Source of the DNA: Candidatus Melainabacteria bacterium
GTDB taxonomy: Bacteria > Cyanobacteriota > Vampirovibrionia > Obscuribacterales > Obscuribacteraceae
Length of the DNA: 14,391 nucleotides
NCBI GenBank assembly: GCA_003175915.1
Contig: PSRH01000009.1
Location: 1-14,391, forward strand
Reading direction: 5' to 3'
Shown here piece after piece: positions 1 to 6,179 of this stretch (positions are counted from its first letter, which is position 1; the number at the start of each line of letters is the position of its first letter). The notes beneath the pieces are model-generated. The model was not told the DNA's origin. It saw only the letters and a list, made by a program, of their open reading frames with translations, and searched no databases. A program made the position numbers and the translations under genes.

Positions 1-1
1 A

Positions 2-466
2 AACGTCACTCTCATTCACAGAAGAGACCAGTTCAGGGCAGTGCAAACCTCCGTCGAGGAAATGAAACGCAATAAGGTCGATGTGAAGACCTTCTACGAG
101 TTGAAAGAAATCAAGGGAAAAGACCACGTTGAAAGCGTTGTCATATTCGATAATCGCACTGGCAAGGAAGAAAATCTTGCCATTGATGCAATCATCATTA
201 ACATCGGTTTCGTGATCAATTTGGATTTTCTTAAGAGCTGGGGCTTGAAAATGGAAGTCAATGCGATTGCCGTAAATGAAAAAATGGAAACCAACCTGCC
301 TGGTGTGTATGCGGCCGGAGATATAGCAGCGCATCCCGCCAAGTTGAAATTAATCGCTACAGGAGCAGCAGAAGCAGCTACAGCAGTGAATTTCGCAGTG
401 ACATACATCAATCCCTCCGCAAAAGCATTCCCCGGACACAGCTCCAACCTGAATTTGAGTATTTGA
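2..466 (+). CDS. Ferredoxin--NADP reductase, YumC/thioredoxin-reductase-like (5' truncated)
   Basis: This is the C-terminal 154 residues of a flavoprotein that runs in from the left edge; the reading frame is open from base 2. The first visible residues (VTLIHRRDQFRA) form the end of the NADPH-binding Rossmann domain. In this family the HRR arginines contact the NADPH 2'-phosphate. Further on, PGVYAAGDIA is the second FAD-contacting motif, followed by a helix (KLIATGAAEAATAVN). The tail (YINPSAKAFPGHSS) is the short C-terminal extension typical of YumC-type ferredoxin-NADP reductases. Classical TrxB ends soon after the helix, which favours YumC over a true thioredoxin reductase. The region that would carry a CxxC redox centre lies outside the window, so a thioredoxin reductase cannot be excluded. 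The probable reaction is electron transfer between NADPH and ferredoxin or flavodoxin in the cytoplasm. dcd follows 36 bases downstream on the same strand and may be co-transcribed. Confidence 0.85.
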   Translation, partial: NVTLIHRRDQFRAVQTSVEEMKRNKVDVKTFYELKEIKGKDHVESVVIFDNRTGKEENLAIDAIIINIGFVINLDFLKSWGLKMEVNAIAVNEKMETNLPGVYAAGDIAAHPAKLKLIATGAAEAATAVNFAVTYINPSAKAFPGHSSNLNLSI

Positions 467-502
467 AGGAACAGGTGTTCTCTCTAATAGGTATTGCAAT
501 CG

Positions 503-1093
503 ATGTCTATCCTGGTTGATTTTGAGATTAGAGCTGCAATCACCGACGGCAAGCTGATTATCGAGCCGTTCGAAGACGCTCTTGTCCAACCGAATTCTTA
601 CGATGTCCGCCTGGATAACCGTTTCTCCTGGCATGAAACAAGCGAAGCAATAATCGATCCTTACGACTCAGCCAGTGTTTTGGAAGGTCTGGTCAGCGTC
701 GCCGACGACAACTTCGTTCTTAAGCCGGGACAATTTGTCCTGGGCGCAACGGTCGAGCGCTTCTCACTGCCCAGCGACATCGTCGGTCAACTCACCGGTA
801 AGTCCAGTCTGGCCAGATTGGGAGTCATGGTTCACGTAACAGCCGGCTTTATTGACGCTGGCTTCAGTCACCCGCCAGCCCAAATCACCCTCGAGATTGT
901 TAACGTAGGAGTTCGCCCAGTGCGCCTGCACGCTGGCATGGCCATAGCCCAGATGGTCTTTACTCAAACAGCCGAATGCCTTGTGCCCTACAATCAAAAG
1001 GCCAGCGCCAAATACAACGGTCAACCGGCCGCCGCTCACAGCCGCTATTATCTGAACGGAACCAGCGCAGAAGCAAAGTCACTAGCTAAGTAG
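503..1093 (+). CDS. dcd: dCTP deaminase (possibly bifunctional dCTP deaminase/dUTPase)
   Basis: The 196-residue cytoplasmic enzyme converts dCTP to dUTP, or straight to dUMP if bifunctional, in thymidylate synthesis. Family motifs are in order: QPNSYDVRL (29-37), GKSSLARLG (99-107, phosphate binding), HVTAGFIDAGF (111-121), the catalytic glutamate in ITLEIVN (Glu131), HAGMAIAQMVF (143-153), and YNQKASAKYNGQ (163-174, nucleotide-binding tail). Length matches the family (about 190). Overall pattern, especially EPFEDALVQP, VLGATVERFSLP and TAGFIDAGF, resembles the mycobacterial/archaeal bifunctional type more than E. coli Dcd; bifunctionality is inference. An odd stretch, SHPPAQ, before the catalytic Glu is about three residues longer than the family examples I remember. 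I chose ATG 503; a TTG nine bases upstream (494) is also in frame, and neither has a strong Shine-Dalgarno. The 36-base gap after the reductase suggests a shared transcript. Confidence 0.94.
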   Translation: MSILVDFEIRAAITDGKLIIEPFEDALVQPNSYDVRLDNRFSWHETSEAIIDPYDSASVLEGLVSVADDNFVLKPGQFVLGATVERFSLPSDIVGQLTGKSSLARLGVMVHVTAGFIDAGFSHPPAQITLEIVNVGVRPVRLHAGMAIAQMVFTQTAECLVPYNQKASAKYNGQPAAAHSRYYLNGTSAEAKSLAK

Positions 1094-1131
1094 TATTGGC
1101 GGGCGGCCATTCTCATTAGCTGTGAGCCAGC

Positions 1132-1722
1132 CTATCTCATATTGTTCTTAAAGAAGCGGTAGCCCAATCCAGCAGCTGCACCGATTCCTGCTGCGCCTAA
1201 GGCAGTTCCGTGACTGCGGCTGGCGGCCAGTCCCAGACCCAATCCGGCCACCCCGCCCTCAGCCGCGTCGCGCATATATGGGTGGCGCCGCATTGTCTTG
1301 CTGGCATGAATGGCTCCTACTCCGGCGCCGGTCCCAGCGCCTACCAGTGCTCCGTGCATGATGCCGCGATGGCTAATGAGACCGACTACTCCGCCGCCAA
1401 CCGCTCCGACACCGGCTCCAATTGTTGCGCTCTTGATCATCGGATGCCTCTGCCAGAACGTTTGATGGTGTCTGTAAACTGTGTGTACTGATCTTCGAGT
1501 CGATGATCTTTGTATACGAGACTGCTGCAAGGTCGAAGGCTTGACTTTTGCATTTCTGGTAGCAGTTCCCTGCAAAGTGGTTTGCGTAGTACCTCCTTGC
1601 AGAGAACTTGGAGTAGTGCCGACTGGCAAAGTACCCTGACCAAGTGCCGCTATATCATTGCCAAGCAGAGTGAAAGCCAGCAATGTGAGAGCAGCAGTGC
1701 TCGATCTGAAAACAGTTACCAT
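1132..1722 (-). CDS. Exported glycine-zipper repeat protein
   Basis: The function of this 196-residue protein is unknown. The N-terminus (MVTVFRSSTAALTLLAFTLLG) is a signal peptide or membrane anchor, with likely cleavage around residues 25-30. I see no lipobox cysteine. Residues 30-75 are polar, rich in Thr, Gln and Ser, with two short repeats (TTPSSLQGG, TTQTTLQGT). Residues 92-196 hold two tandem repeats of about 50 residues (92-145 and 146-196). Each begins RHP and contains two Gly/Ala-rich glycine-zipper helices separated by a S-x-x-G turn (ISHRG, SRSHG). Glycine zippers favour close helix packing in membranes or oligomers, so an envelope-associated or oligomeric role is likely. The start is well supported: GAGGTG lies 7 bases upstream of ATG 1722. 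The gene converges on dcd, with only 38 bases between the two stops, and diverges from comEC. No partner gene indicates its job. Confidence 0.82.
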   Translation of the reverse strand: MVTVFRSSTAALTLLAFTLLGNDIAALGQGTLPVGTTPSSLQGGTTQTTLQGTATRNAKVKPSTLQQSRIQRSSTRRSVHTVYRHHQTFWQRHPMIKSATIGAGVGAVGGGVVGLISHRGIMHGALVGAGTGAGVGAIHASKTMRRHPYMRDAAEGGVAGLGLGLAASRSHGTALGAAGIGAAAGLGYRFFKNNMR

Positions 1723-1879
1723 GAATATTCACCTCGCCTATCTTTACCAATTGACTGCAGGACCGTGCTTTCCAAACGACCTAAACAATATCTAGATTTC
1801 TGGACTTGATGTTGGCTCGATTAGTTCCACTGCGGTCTTGGACTAGAAGAATTCAATATATTCATAACAAGGATTGTGT

Positions 1880-1900
1880 GGAGGTTTCATGAAGGCGTGA
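1880..1900 (+). promoter_or_regulatory. Strong Shine-Dalgarno with a three-codon mini-ORF upstream of comEC
   Basis: A perfect GGAGGT (1880-1885) sits three bases before an ATG (1889) that encodes only Met-Lys-Ala before TGA (1898-1900). This mini-ORF is in the same frame as comEC, which opens 70 bases later. It could be a leader peptide affecting comEC translation, a chance match, or the remnant of an older start. The spacing is shorter than optimal. The sequence supports its presence but not its use. Confidence 0.3.
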
Positions 1901-1969
1901 ACCTAATTGAACCTTCCTGGTCCGTCATACGTTATGCATTTGTGGCAAGGTGATTGACGGTTCAAAACG

Positions 1970-4108
1970 GTGGTCATATATCTTCCGCGGCTAACCATGC
2001 TGGCCGCTCTTCTTTTTGCGCTTGGTGCGCTGCTTTTCAGGAGTGGCTTGGCGATCGGCTGGATGGTGCTTGCCGCCTCGGTTTTGGGCGGAGGCTTGTT
2101 GATCTGCAAAGCCAAAAGAAGGGTGGCCTGGCTGGCACTGGTCCCTATGTTCTCCTATCTCTATGCGCTCAACGCAGCTCCTCATCCTAGTAAAGGCGAT
2201 CTGGCTCAATACATTGGGCGAGGGGTAATCGTTAAAGGGAGAGTTTGCAACAAGGTTATCAGCCTTTCGACGAAGCGCCTTAAGTGCCTGTTTGCGCCAG
2301 CCCAAATGCTTTTCCCCGATCGGCGCGCCTTGTCCGGCCAGGCGGAACTCCTCGTTGATGGCGGAAGAATTGACTTAAATAGGGGCGACACACTAAAAAT
2401 CACCGGCTTTGTTGCCAGTCCTTTGAGAGCGCACCTTGCCTGGCAAACGGACACAGCCGCTCTTCTTGCCAAACAATCGGTCTATAGTACCCTCACCGCC
2501 CGCCGCGACGATCTGCAAATAGTGCCGGGAAGTACTCCGGATTACCTGGCAATTGGGCAGCTCGATCGCTCGATCAACACTTTGCGACAGCGAATCGTCA
2601 GCACCCATACTGCCAATCTCGGCGACGAGGCAGGTAGTTTACTTACTTCGATGGTTCTGGGAGAACGTGCTGTGGCAGTAGATCGTTCAATCATCGATGC
2701 TTTCAGGACAGTCGGTCTTTCACATCTGATTGCCGCTTCCGGGTTCAATCTAACCGTGATCACGGCCATTGCTTACTGGCTGGCCAGATTGCTTAGCGGA
2801 TCGAAATTGGTCAATGCCCTCTTCGCTTTGGTTAGCATGGTTGTATTTGTCTTGCTTGCCGGATTATCTGCCTCCGTGCTGAGAGCGGCTCTAATGTGTG
2901 CTCTTGTCCTTCTTGCCAGGTACCTTGGCCGCTCGCTGCATAACTTGGCGGCGCTGGCCTTCGCGCTTTTGCTTAGTTTGTCAATTGATCCGCTCTCAAT
3001 TGCTGACCCGGGTTGCCAATTATCCTACGCTGCCACGGCCGGTATCATATGTGGTGCAGATTCTTTGGCCGACATTCTTTCCTTTGGTTCGACGCTCAAA
3101 GTGATAAGAGCAAGCGTGGCCGCCGCTAGCGTAGTTATTGCCGCTCAACTGGCCATCATTCCGATCCAGTTGTATTATTTTTGGCAAATTGGCCTTCTCT
3201 TTCTGCCGGCGAATCTTATCGTTGCTTCCATCGTGGCCCCGGTTACTGTCCTCGGATTTGTCTCGTCATTAATTGCGGCTTTGCCACTCGAGCATACTCT
3301 TTTCCGGCTGATTCCCTGGCTTCTGGATGCGCTCGCACTTTATCCGTTGAAGTTGATCATCATGGTGGCGAAATACCTCGCTTCTTTTGATGCGGCAGTA
3401 ATTGTTCCTGGTCCGCCGACAATTATTGCTGTGGCTACTTACTATCTGGCACTCTTTTCTTTTCTATATTCACTTAAGAGCAAACGTGGTCGGACAGTTT
3501 GTCTTGTGCTTTTTTGCGCAGGCGGATTTCTTCTCTTCTGGCGTCCCGAAAGTGCTCAGTTATCGCTTGGCGTTTTTCCAAGAAGCATTGTTCTTTTTGG
3601 CTCCCAGCGCAAAGGTCTTGTTATTGGAGAAGAAACCAATCAAGTAAGCCGCTTTCTTTCCTATAACGGTGTCTGTCTAGAAAACCCATCCTGCCGGCGC
3701 CGCAAAATAGGCGATTGGCAGTTTGACGAGTATGTTTTGCGTTCAAGCAAAAGTAGTTTTGAGATTTTGCTTGAAGAGCATAAAGGGCGAGATTCTGATC
3801 AGGATGCTATCGGGCTAAACAATCAGTCGCGCCCAAACCAAGAAAAGCAGCCGCTCTGTCGTATAGCTGTGCTTGAGTCGCGGCCTGGCGGACAGCTATC
3901 TCAGCAGATTGCCCAGCTGAAAGAACACGGGGCTGCCGATTGGATTGTCGCTATCGAGGATGATGGGCAAAAGGTTTGGCGCCAAAAGACGATCGAATTA
4001 TCGTGCCGAAGCTCTTCAGACAATACTGCTTCCCAGCGACAGGCTTGTCCGGCCATCGTTTTCACTCTTTGCCCACATCGGACGCTTACTGTTCAGGCGC
4101 TTCCATAG
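1970..4108 (+). CDS. comEC: ComEC/Rec2-family DNA uptake channel with divergent C-terminus
   Basis: This 712-residue polytopic inner-membrane protein is of the family that passes single-stranded DNA into the cytoplasm during natural transformation. Hydrophobic helices lie at about 8-24, 27-47 and 52-68. A soluble OB-like DUF4131 region (about 75-190) follows, then the competence domain (about 220-500). Competence-domain hallmarks are GLSHLIAASGFNLTVI (249-264), LSASVLRAALM (299-309), DPGCQLSYAATAGI (346-359) and NLIVASIVAPVTVLG (415-429). After a last membrane helix (about 508-524) comes a soluble region of about 185 residues. In many ComEC proteins this region is a metallo-beta-lactamase nuclease domain, but here no HxHxDH motif is visible. 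The start is uncertain. GTG 1970 is used because the in-frame stop at 1955 leaves little room; ATG 1997 (residue 10) is possible, and neither has a good Shine-Dalgarno. It diverges from the glycine-zipper gene. I saw no comEA or pilus gene nearby. Confidence 0.9.
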   Translation: MVIYLPRLTMLAALLFALGALLFRSGLAIGWMVLAASVLGGGLLICKAKRRVAWLALVPMFSYLYALNAAPHPSKGDLAQYIGRGVIVKGRVCNKVISLSTKRLKCLFAPAQMLFPDRRALSGQAELLVDGGRIDLNRGDTLKITGFVASPLRAHLAWQTDTAALLAKQSVYSTLTARRDDLQIVPGSTPDYLAIGQLDRSINTLRQRIVSTHTANLGDEAGSLLTSMVLGERAVAVDRSIIDAFRTVGLSHLIAASGFNLTVITAIAYWLARLLSGSKLVNALFALVSMVVFVLLAGLSASVLRAALMCALVLLARYLGRSLHNLAALAFALLLSLSIDPLSIADPGCQLSYAATAGIICGADSLADILSFGSTLKVIRASVAAASVVIAAQLAIIPIQLYYFWQIGLLFLPANLIVASIVAPVTVLGFVSSLIAALPLEHTLFRLIPWLLDALALYPLKLIIMVAKYLASFDAAVIVPGPPTIIAVATYYLALFSFLYSLKSKRGRTVCLVLFCAGGFLLFWRPESAQLSLGVFPRSIVLFGSQRKGLVIGEETNQVSRFLSYNGVCLENPSCRRRKIGDWQFDEYVLRSSKSSFEILLEEHKGRDSDQDAIGLNNQSRPNQEKQPLCRIAVLESRPGGQLSQQIAQLKEHGAADWIVAIEDDGQKVWRQKTIELSCRSSSDNTASQRQACPAIVFTLCPHRTLTVQALP

Positions 4109-4186
4109 AAGTGCGAGGCGGACAGCACTTGCGCATTTCGGCCAGCTGTTATATTTTCTTAATTGGGAGCCCTGGAGGAAGCAGGT

Positions 4187-4206
4187 CCTACTCTTGTAGG
4201 GCTTTT
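4187..4206 (+). terminator. Weak Rho-independent terminator after comEC
   Basis: A CCTAC / GTAGG stem (4187-4191 / 4196-4200) with a TCTT loop is followed by GCTTTTGG. A competing longer-range stem, AGCCCT (4168-4173) with AGGGCT (4198-4203), ends at the same T-run. The hairpin lies about 80 bases past the comEC stop and before the ATG of the next small ORF, so it could end the comEC transcript. The T-run is only four bases. Confidence 0.4.
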
Positions 4207-4237
4207 GGTAATTCAATCCCATTGTTCGATTACGATT

Positions 4238-4564
4238 ATGCTCACTCATACATTGAAGTCTTTTAGCTCTGGTGGGTTTCAGCAGCTAAACAGAAATTGT
4301 CAGATCATCCTTGCCGACTGCTTGGACAGAGGAATTCCGGAAGTGCTGTTGCCCGACACGGATGTGAACGCAGATTTGCTTTTGCGCACCGGCTGGTTGG
4401 TAGAACAGTTGAACATGGTGGCCAAAGCGCGTAGCTTTGCCATCCCCTACGACCGTTGGGCGGCTCTGACGAACATGAAGGCTCAGCTTCTAACACCTGC
4501 TATGCACGCTGAAATAGCACGCTACAGGTCGCTGAAACCTGATTTCTTCAAGCGAAGCATCTGA
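4238..4564 (+). CDS. Small uncharacterised protein
   Basis: I do not recognise a family in this 108-residue product. It has no signal peptide or membrane helix, so it is probably cytoplasmic. It begins MLTHTLKSF and has a moderately hydrophobic core (CQIILADCLD, residues 21-30; ADLLLRTGWLVEQLNMVAKA, 45-64). The C-terminus is basic and aromatic (DFFKRSI). Composition looks like a folded protein rather than a random frame, with no competing gene on the opposite strand apart from a shadow at the 3' edge. The frame stays open upstream to a TTG at 4163, but that start would place the comEC terminator hairpin inside the gene, so ATG 4238 is preferred. It has no clear Shine-Dalgarno, which lowers confidence. 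It converges on the exported protein whose gene ends at 4736. Confidence 0.55.
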   Translation: MLTHTLKSFSSGGFQQLNRNCQIILADCLDRGIPEVLLPDTDVNADLLLRTGWLVEQLNMVAKARSFAIPYDRWAALTNMKAQLLTPAMHAEIARYRSLKPDFFKRSI

Positions 4565-4735
4565 TTCAAAAACCAGAAAATCATCTCTTGGCAGCCGTGA
4601 TAAATCGGGACGATGCCGGCTTGCTTTCGAGGCTGTGAACCTGCCGCGGCCAAACTTGATCTTGCGATATCGAAGTCACGGCTGGCTCGCATTTCGGTCG
4701 CCAAAACTGAACGAGCCAACTGATTTGAGTTGATT
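4565..4735. other. Convergent intergenic spacer without a clear terminator
   Basis: This 171-base spacer lies between converging 3' ends. It holds a 7-base inverted repeat, TGGCTCG (4683-4689) / CGAGCCA (4712-4718), with a 22-base loop. A weak CAACT / AGTTG hairpin (4717-4732) is followed by ATTTTAG on the plus strand. Neither is a convincing terminator. No RNA gene is apparent. Confidence 0.35.
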
Positions 4736-5974
4736 TTAGATCCGGTCTCCAAATCCCTTCGCAGAGGCCTGATCCAATAGGGCGTCTGAATCACTGGTGA
4801 CCGCAGCAGCGGTAGTAGTGTCGGTCAGTCCTTCCATTAAAGACTGGGAACAGTTCAGGAGCACCGGGTTATGCGTCAGCATGGCCTGGTTGTAGCTATT
4901 CACCGCCAACGATACCTCCTGACTCAATCTTTCGAAGCGACTCTCAAAACGGCGATCAAGATATATTTCTTGGAGAACCTTTTTCTCTTCCGGTCCACCG
5001 GTTGCCGCGACGAATATGAACTCCGCTGCCTGTGCTGCCGGAGCGGCGAAATTTGGGCTCAAGGCGACGATACTGGTAGTGGTACCCACGATCTTGGCTG
5101 CTACTCTGGCAAATTGGCTGTGATGGTTGTACTTGTGAAGGCGCGCTTCAATCGATTTGACCACGTCGTCATCTTGCACGGAAGTAGCCAGCATGGTTTT
5201 GGACTTCTTTTGCAAAGTAAGGACGTCCCAGGTGTCGCGGGCAAAAGTGCTTTCATCGACCGGAATGTTGCGCGACCATGTTGTCATAGATTGCAGCAGT
5301 TGGTTAGCGTCTGCGTCGCCAACAAGTGGTATTAATTCTTGTCGCCCGCTCTCGATCGTTTGGGTACGCTTCTGCTCATCTGGCAAACCCAGACCCATAG
5401 CGATTTGCATAACCGCGCAGGTAAGTTTGGTGTGCAGTGCGTCGGCTCGCTTTTGCTTGACTAACTCTACTGCTGCGTGGTGCTTGAGCTTTAGCTTCTC
5501 CTCCAGGATGACGTCGGCGCCTTCGCTGGAAGTCTCAAACCCCTGGTAGGCAGTTGCGAATTGAAGCATTTCTTTGCTTCGGCCAAATAATTGGGTCCAT
5601 TTCTGATTATGCAGTCGCGATTTTTTATTGAGCAATTCACCGGCTTCGTCTTTAGCTAGGGCTGATTCCATCAGTTTACCGATCAACTGAGAGGGACTTG
5701 ATATTTGTTCGTTTACCGAGACTGATCCCTTAAGCTCGGTGTCGGGTTCGATCACGGGCTTTTGCTTGAATTTGGATGGCTGAAGCGTCGAAATCGAAAT
5801 GCTCGGGACGTCGTTGAATTGTGGGGTAGAGGATGCCAGTTTAGTGGGGCCGGCACCAGACGCTGGTTGCGTTGCCTCATCGGCGCGCCCGGCTGGCGCG
5901 TTCAGGCAGGCAATCAGCAAAAGCGGCAGGTATGAATCTAACCGTTTGATTCTAGAAATTTGTACCTGTCTCAT
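4736..5974 (-). CDS. Large exported protein of unknown function (possible lipoprotein)
   Basis: I recognise no named domain in this 412-residue protein. The start is ATG 5974, because AAGAGGT lies 6-7 bases upstream; an ATG at 6001 is in frame, but the Shine-Dalgarno would then be inside the gene. The N-terminus is basic (MRQVQISRIKRLDS) followed by a hydrophobic core (YLPLLLIAC). LIAC at 20-23 fits a lipobox, so Cys23 could be lipidated. Cleavage by ordinary signal peptidase after AGRA (residue 31) is the alternative. Residues 32-85 look disordered (Pro, Ser, Thr, Gln). From about 100 to 280 it is predominantly charged and helical, with Lys/Glu-rich stretches that could form coiled coils. 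A small-residue hydrophobic segment (about 291-326, with VGTTTSIVAL and AAPAAQAAEFIF) may pack inside a helical bundle or contact a membrane. The gene has its own TATAAT box and appears monocistronic. Confidence 0.8.
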   Translation of the reverse strand: MRQVQISRIKRLDSYLPLLLIACLNAPAGRADEATQPASGAGPTKLASSTPQFNDVPSISISTLQPSKFKQKPVIEPDTELKGSVSVNEQISSPSQLIGKLMESALAKDEAGELLNKKSRLHNQKWTQLFGRSKEMLQFATAYQGFETSSEGADVILEEKLKLKHHAAVELVKQKRADALHTKLTCAVMQIAMGLGLPDEQKRTQTIESGRQELIPLVGDADANQLLQSMTTWSRNIPVDESTFARDTWDVLTLQKKSKTMLATSVQDDDVVKSIEARLHKYNHHSQFARVAAKIVGTTTSIVALSPNFAAPAAQAAEFIFVAATGGPEEKKVLQEIYLDRRFESRFERLSQEVSLAVNSYNQAMLTHNPVLLNCSQSLMEGLTDTTTAAAVTSDSDALLDQASAKGFGDRI

Positions 5975-6064
5975 CAAATAACCTCTTGAAAACATTGCCA
6001 CTCAAGTTGGCTTAGAGTGGCTACCTGGTGTGAAGTATTGGGATATGCAAAAAAAGCTCTGTTG

Positions 6065-6070
6065 ATTATA
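6065..6070 (-). promoter_or_regulatory. TATAAT -10 box for the exported-protein gene
   Basis: On the minus strand a perfect TATAAT lies 90 bases upstream of ATG 5974, in the intergenic region after the TonB-like gene. That predicts a 5' leader of about 80-85 bases containing an eight-T run. No TTGACA-like -35 element is present at 16-18 bases. Confidence 0.5.
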
Positions 6071-6122
6071 TTTGCCGGGCACTGAAGCGGCCTAGCCGCG
6101 ATTCCAATAAGAATTAAATCGG

Positions 6123-6170
6123 ACCGGGCAAAACCCGGTGCCATGCCAGGCTGGCGGGGTTTTTCTGGCA
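6123..6170 (-). terminator. Hairpins downstream of the TonB-like gene
   Basis: Just past the stop at 6180, the minus-strand transcript can form TGCCAG/CTGGCA (6170-6165 with 6149-6144). It can then form a compact GC-rich hairpin ACCGGG-TTTTG-CCCGGT (6139-6123), followed by CCGATTT. The second hairpin is the better terminator candidate but has only a short T-run. It separates the TonB-like gene from the promoter of the next gene. Confidence 0.45.
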
Positions 6171-6179
6171 AGTGAATTC

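Noticed and set aside
94..447. 117-codon minus-strand ORF opposite the reductase
   Set aside because: The plus strand encodes clear NADPH- and FAD-binding motifs here; the reverse frame is a shadow.
4522..4794. 90-codon minus-strand ORF spanning the convergent spacer
   Set aside because: It overlaps the ends of two better-supported genes, has no ribosome site, and its product is unlike any protein I recognise.
5974..6171. 65-codon minus-strand ORF ending at the start of the exported-protein gene (ATGA overlap)
   Set aside because: It would begin with TTG inside the terminator hairpins of the TonB-like gene and would cover the TATAAT box. Its composition looks like non-coding sequence.
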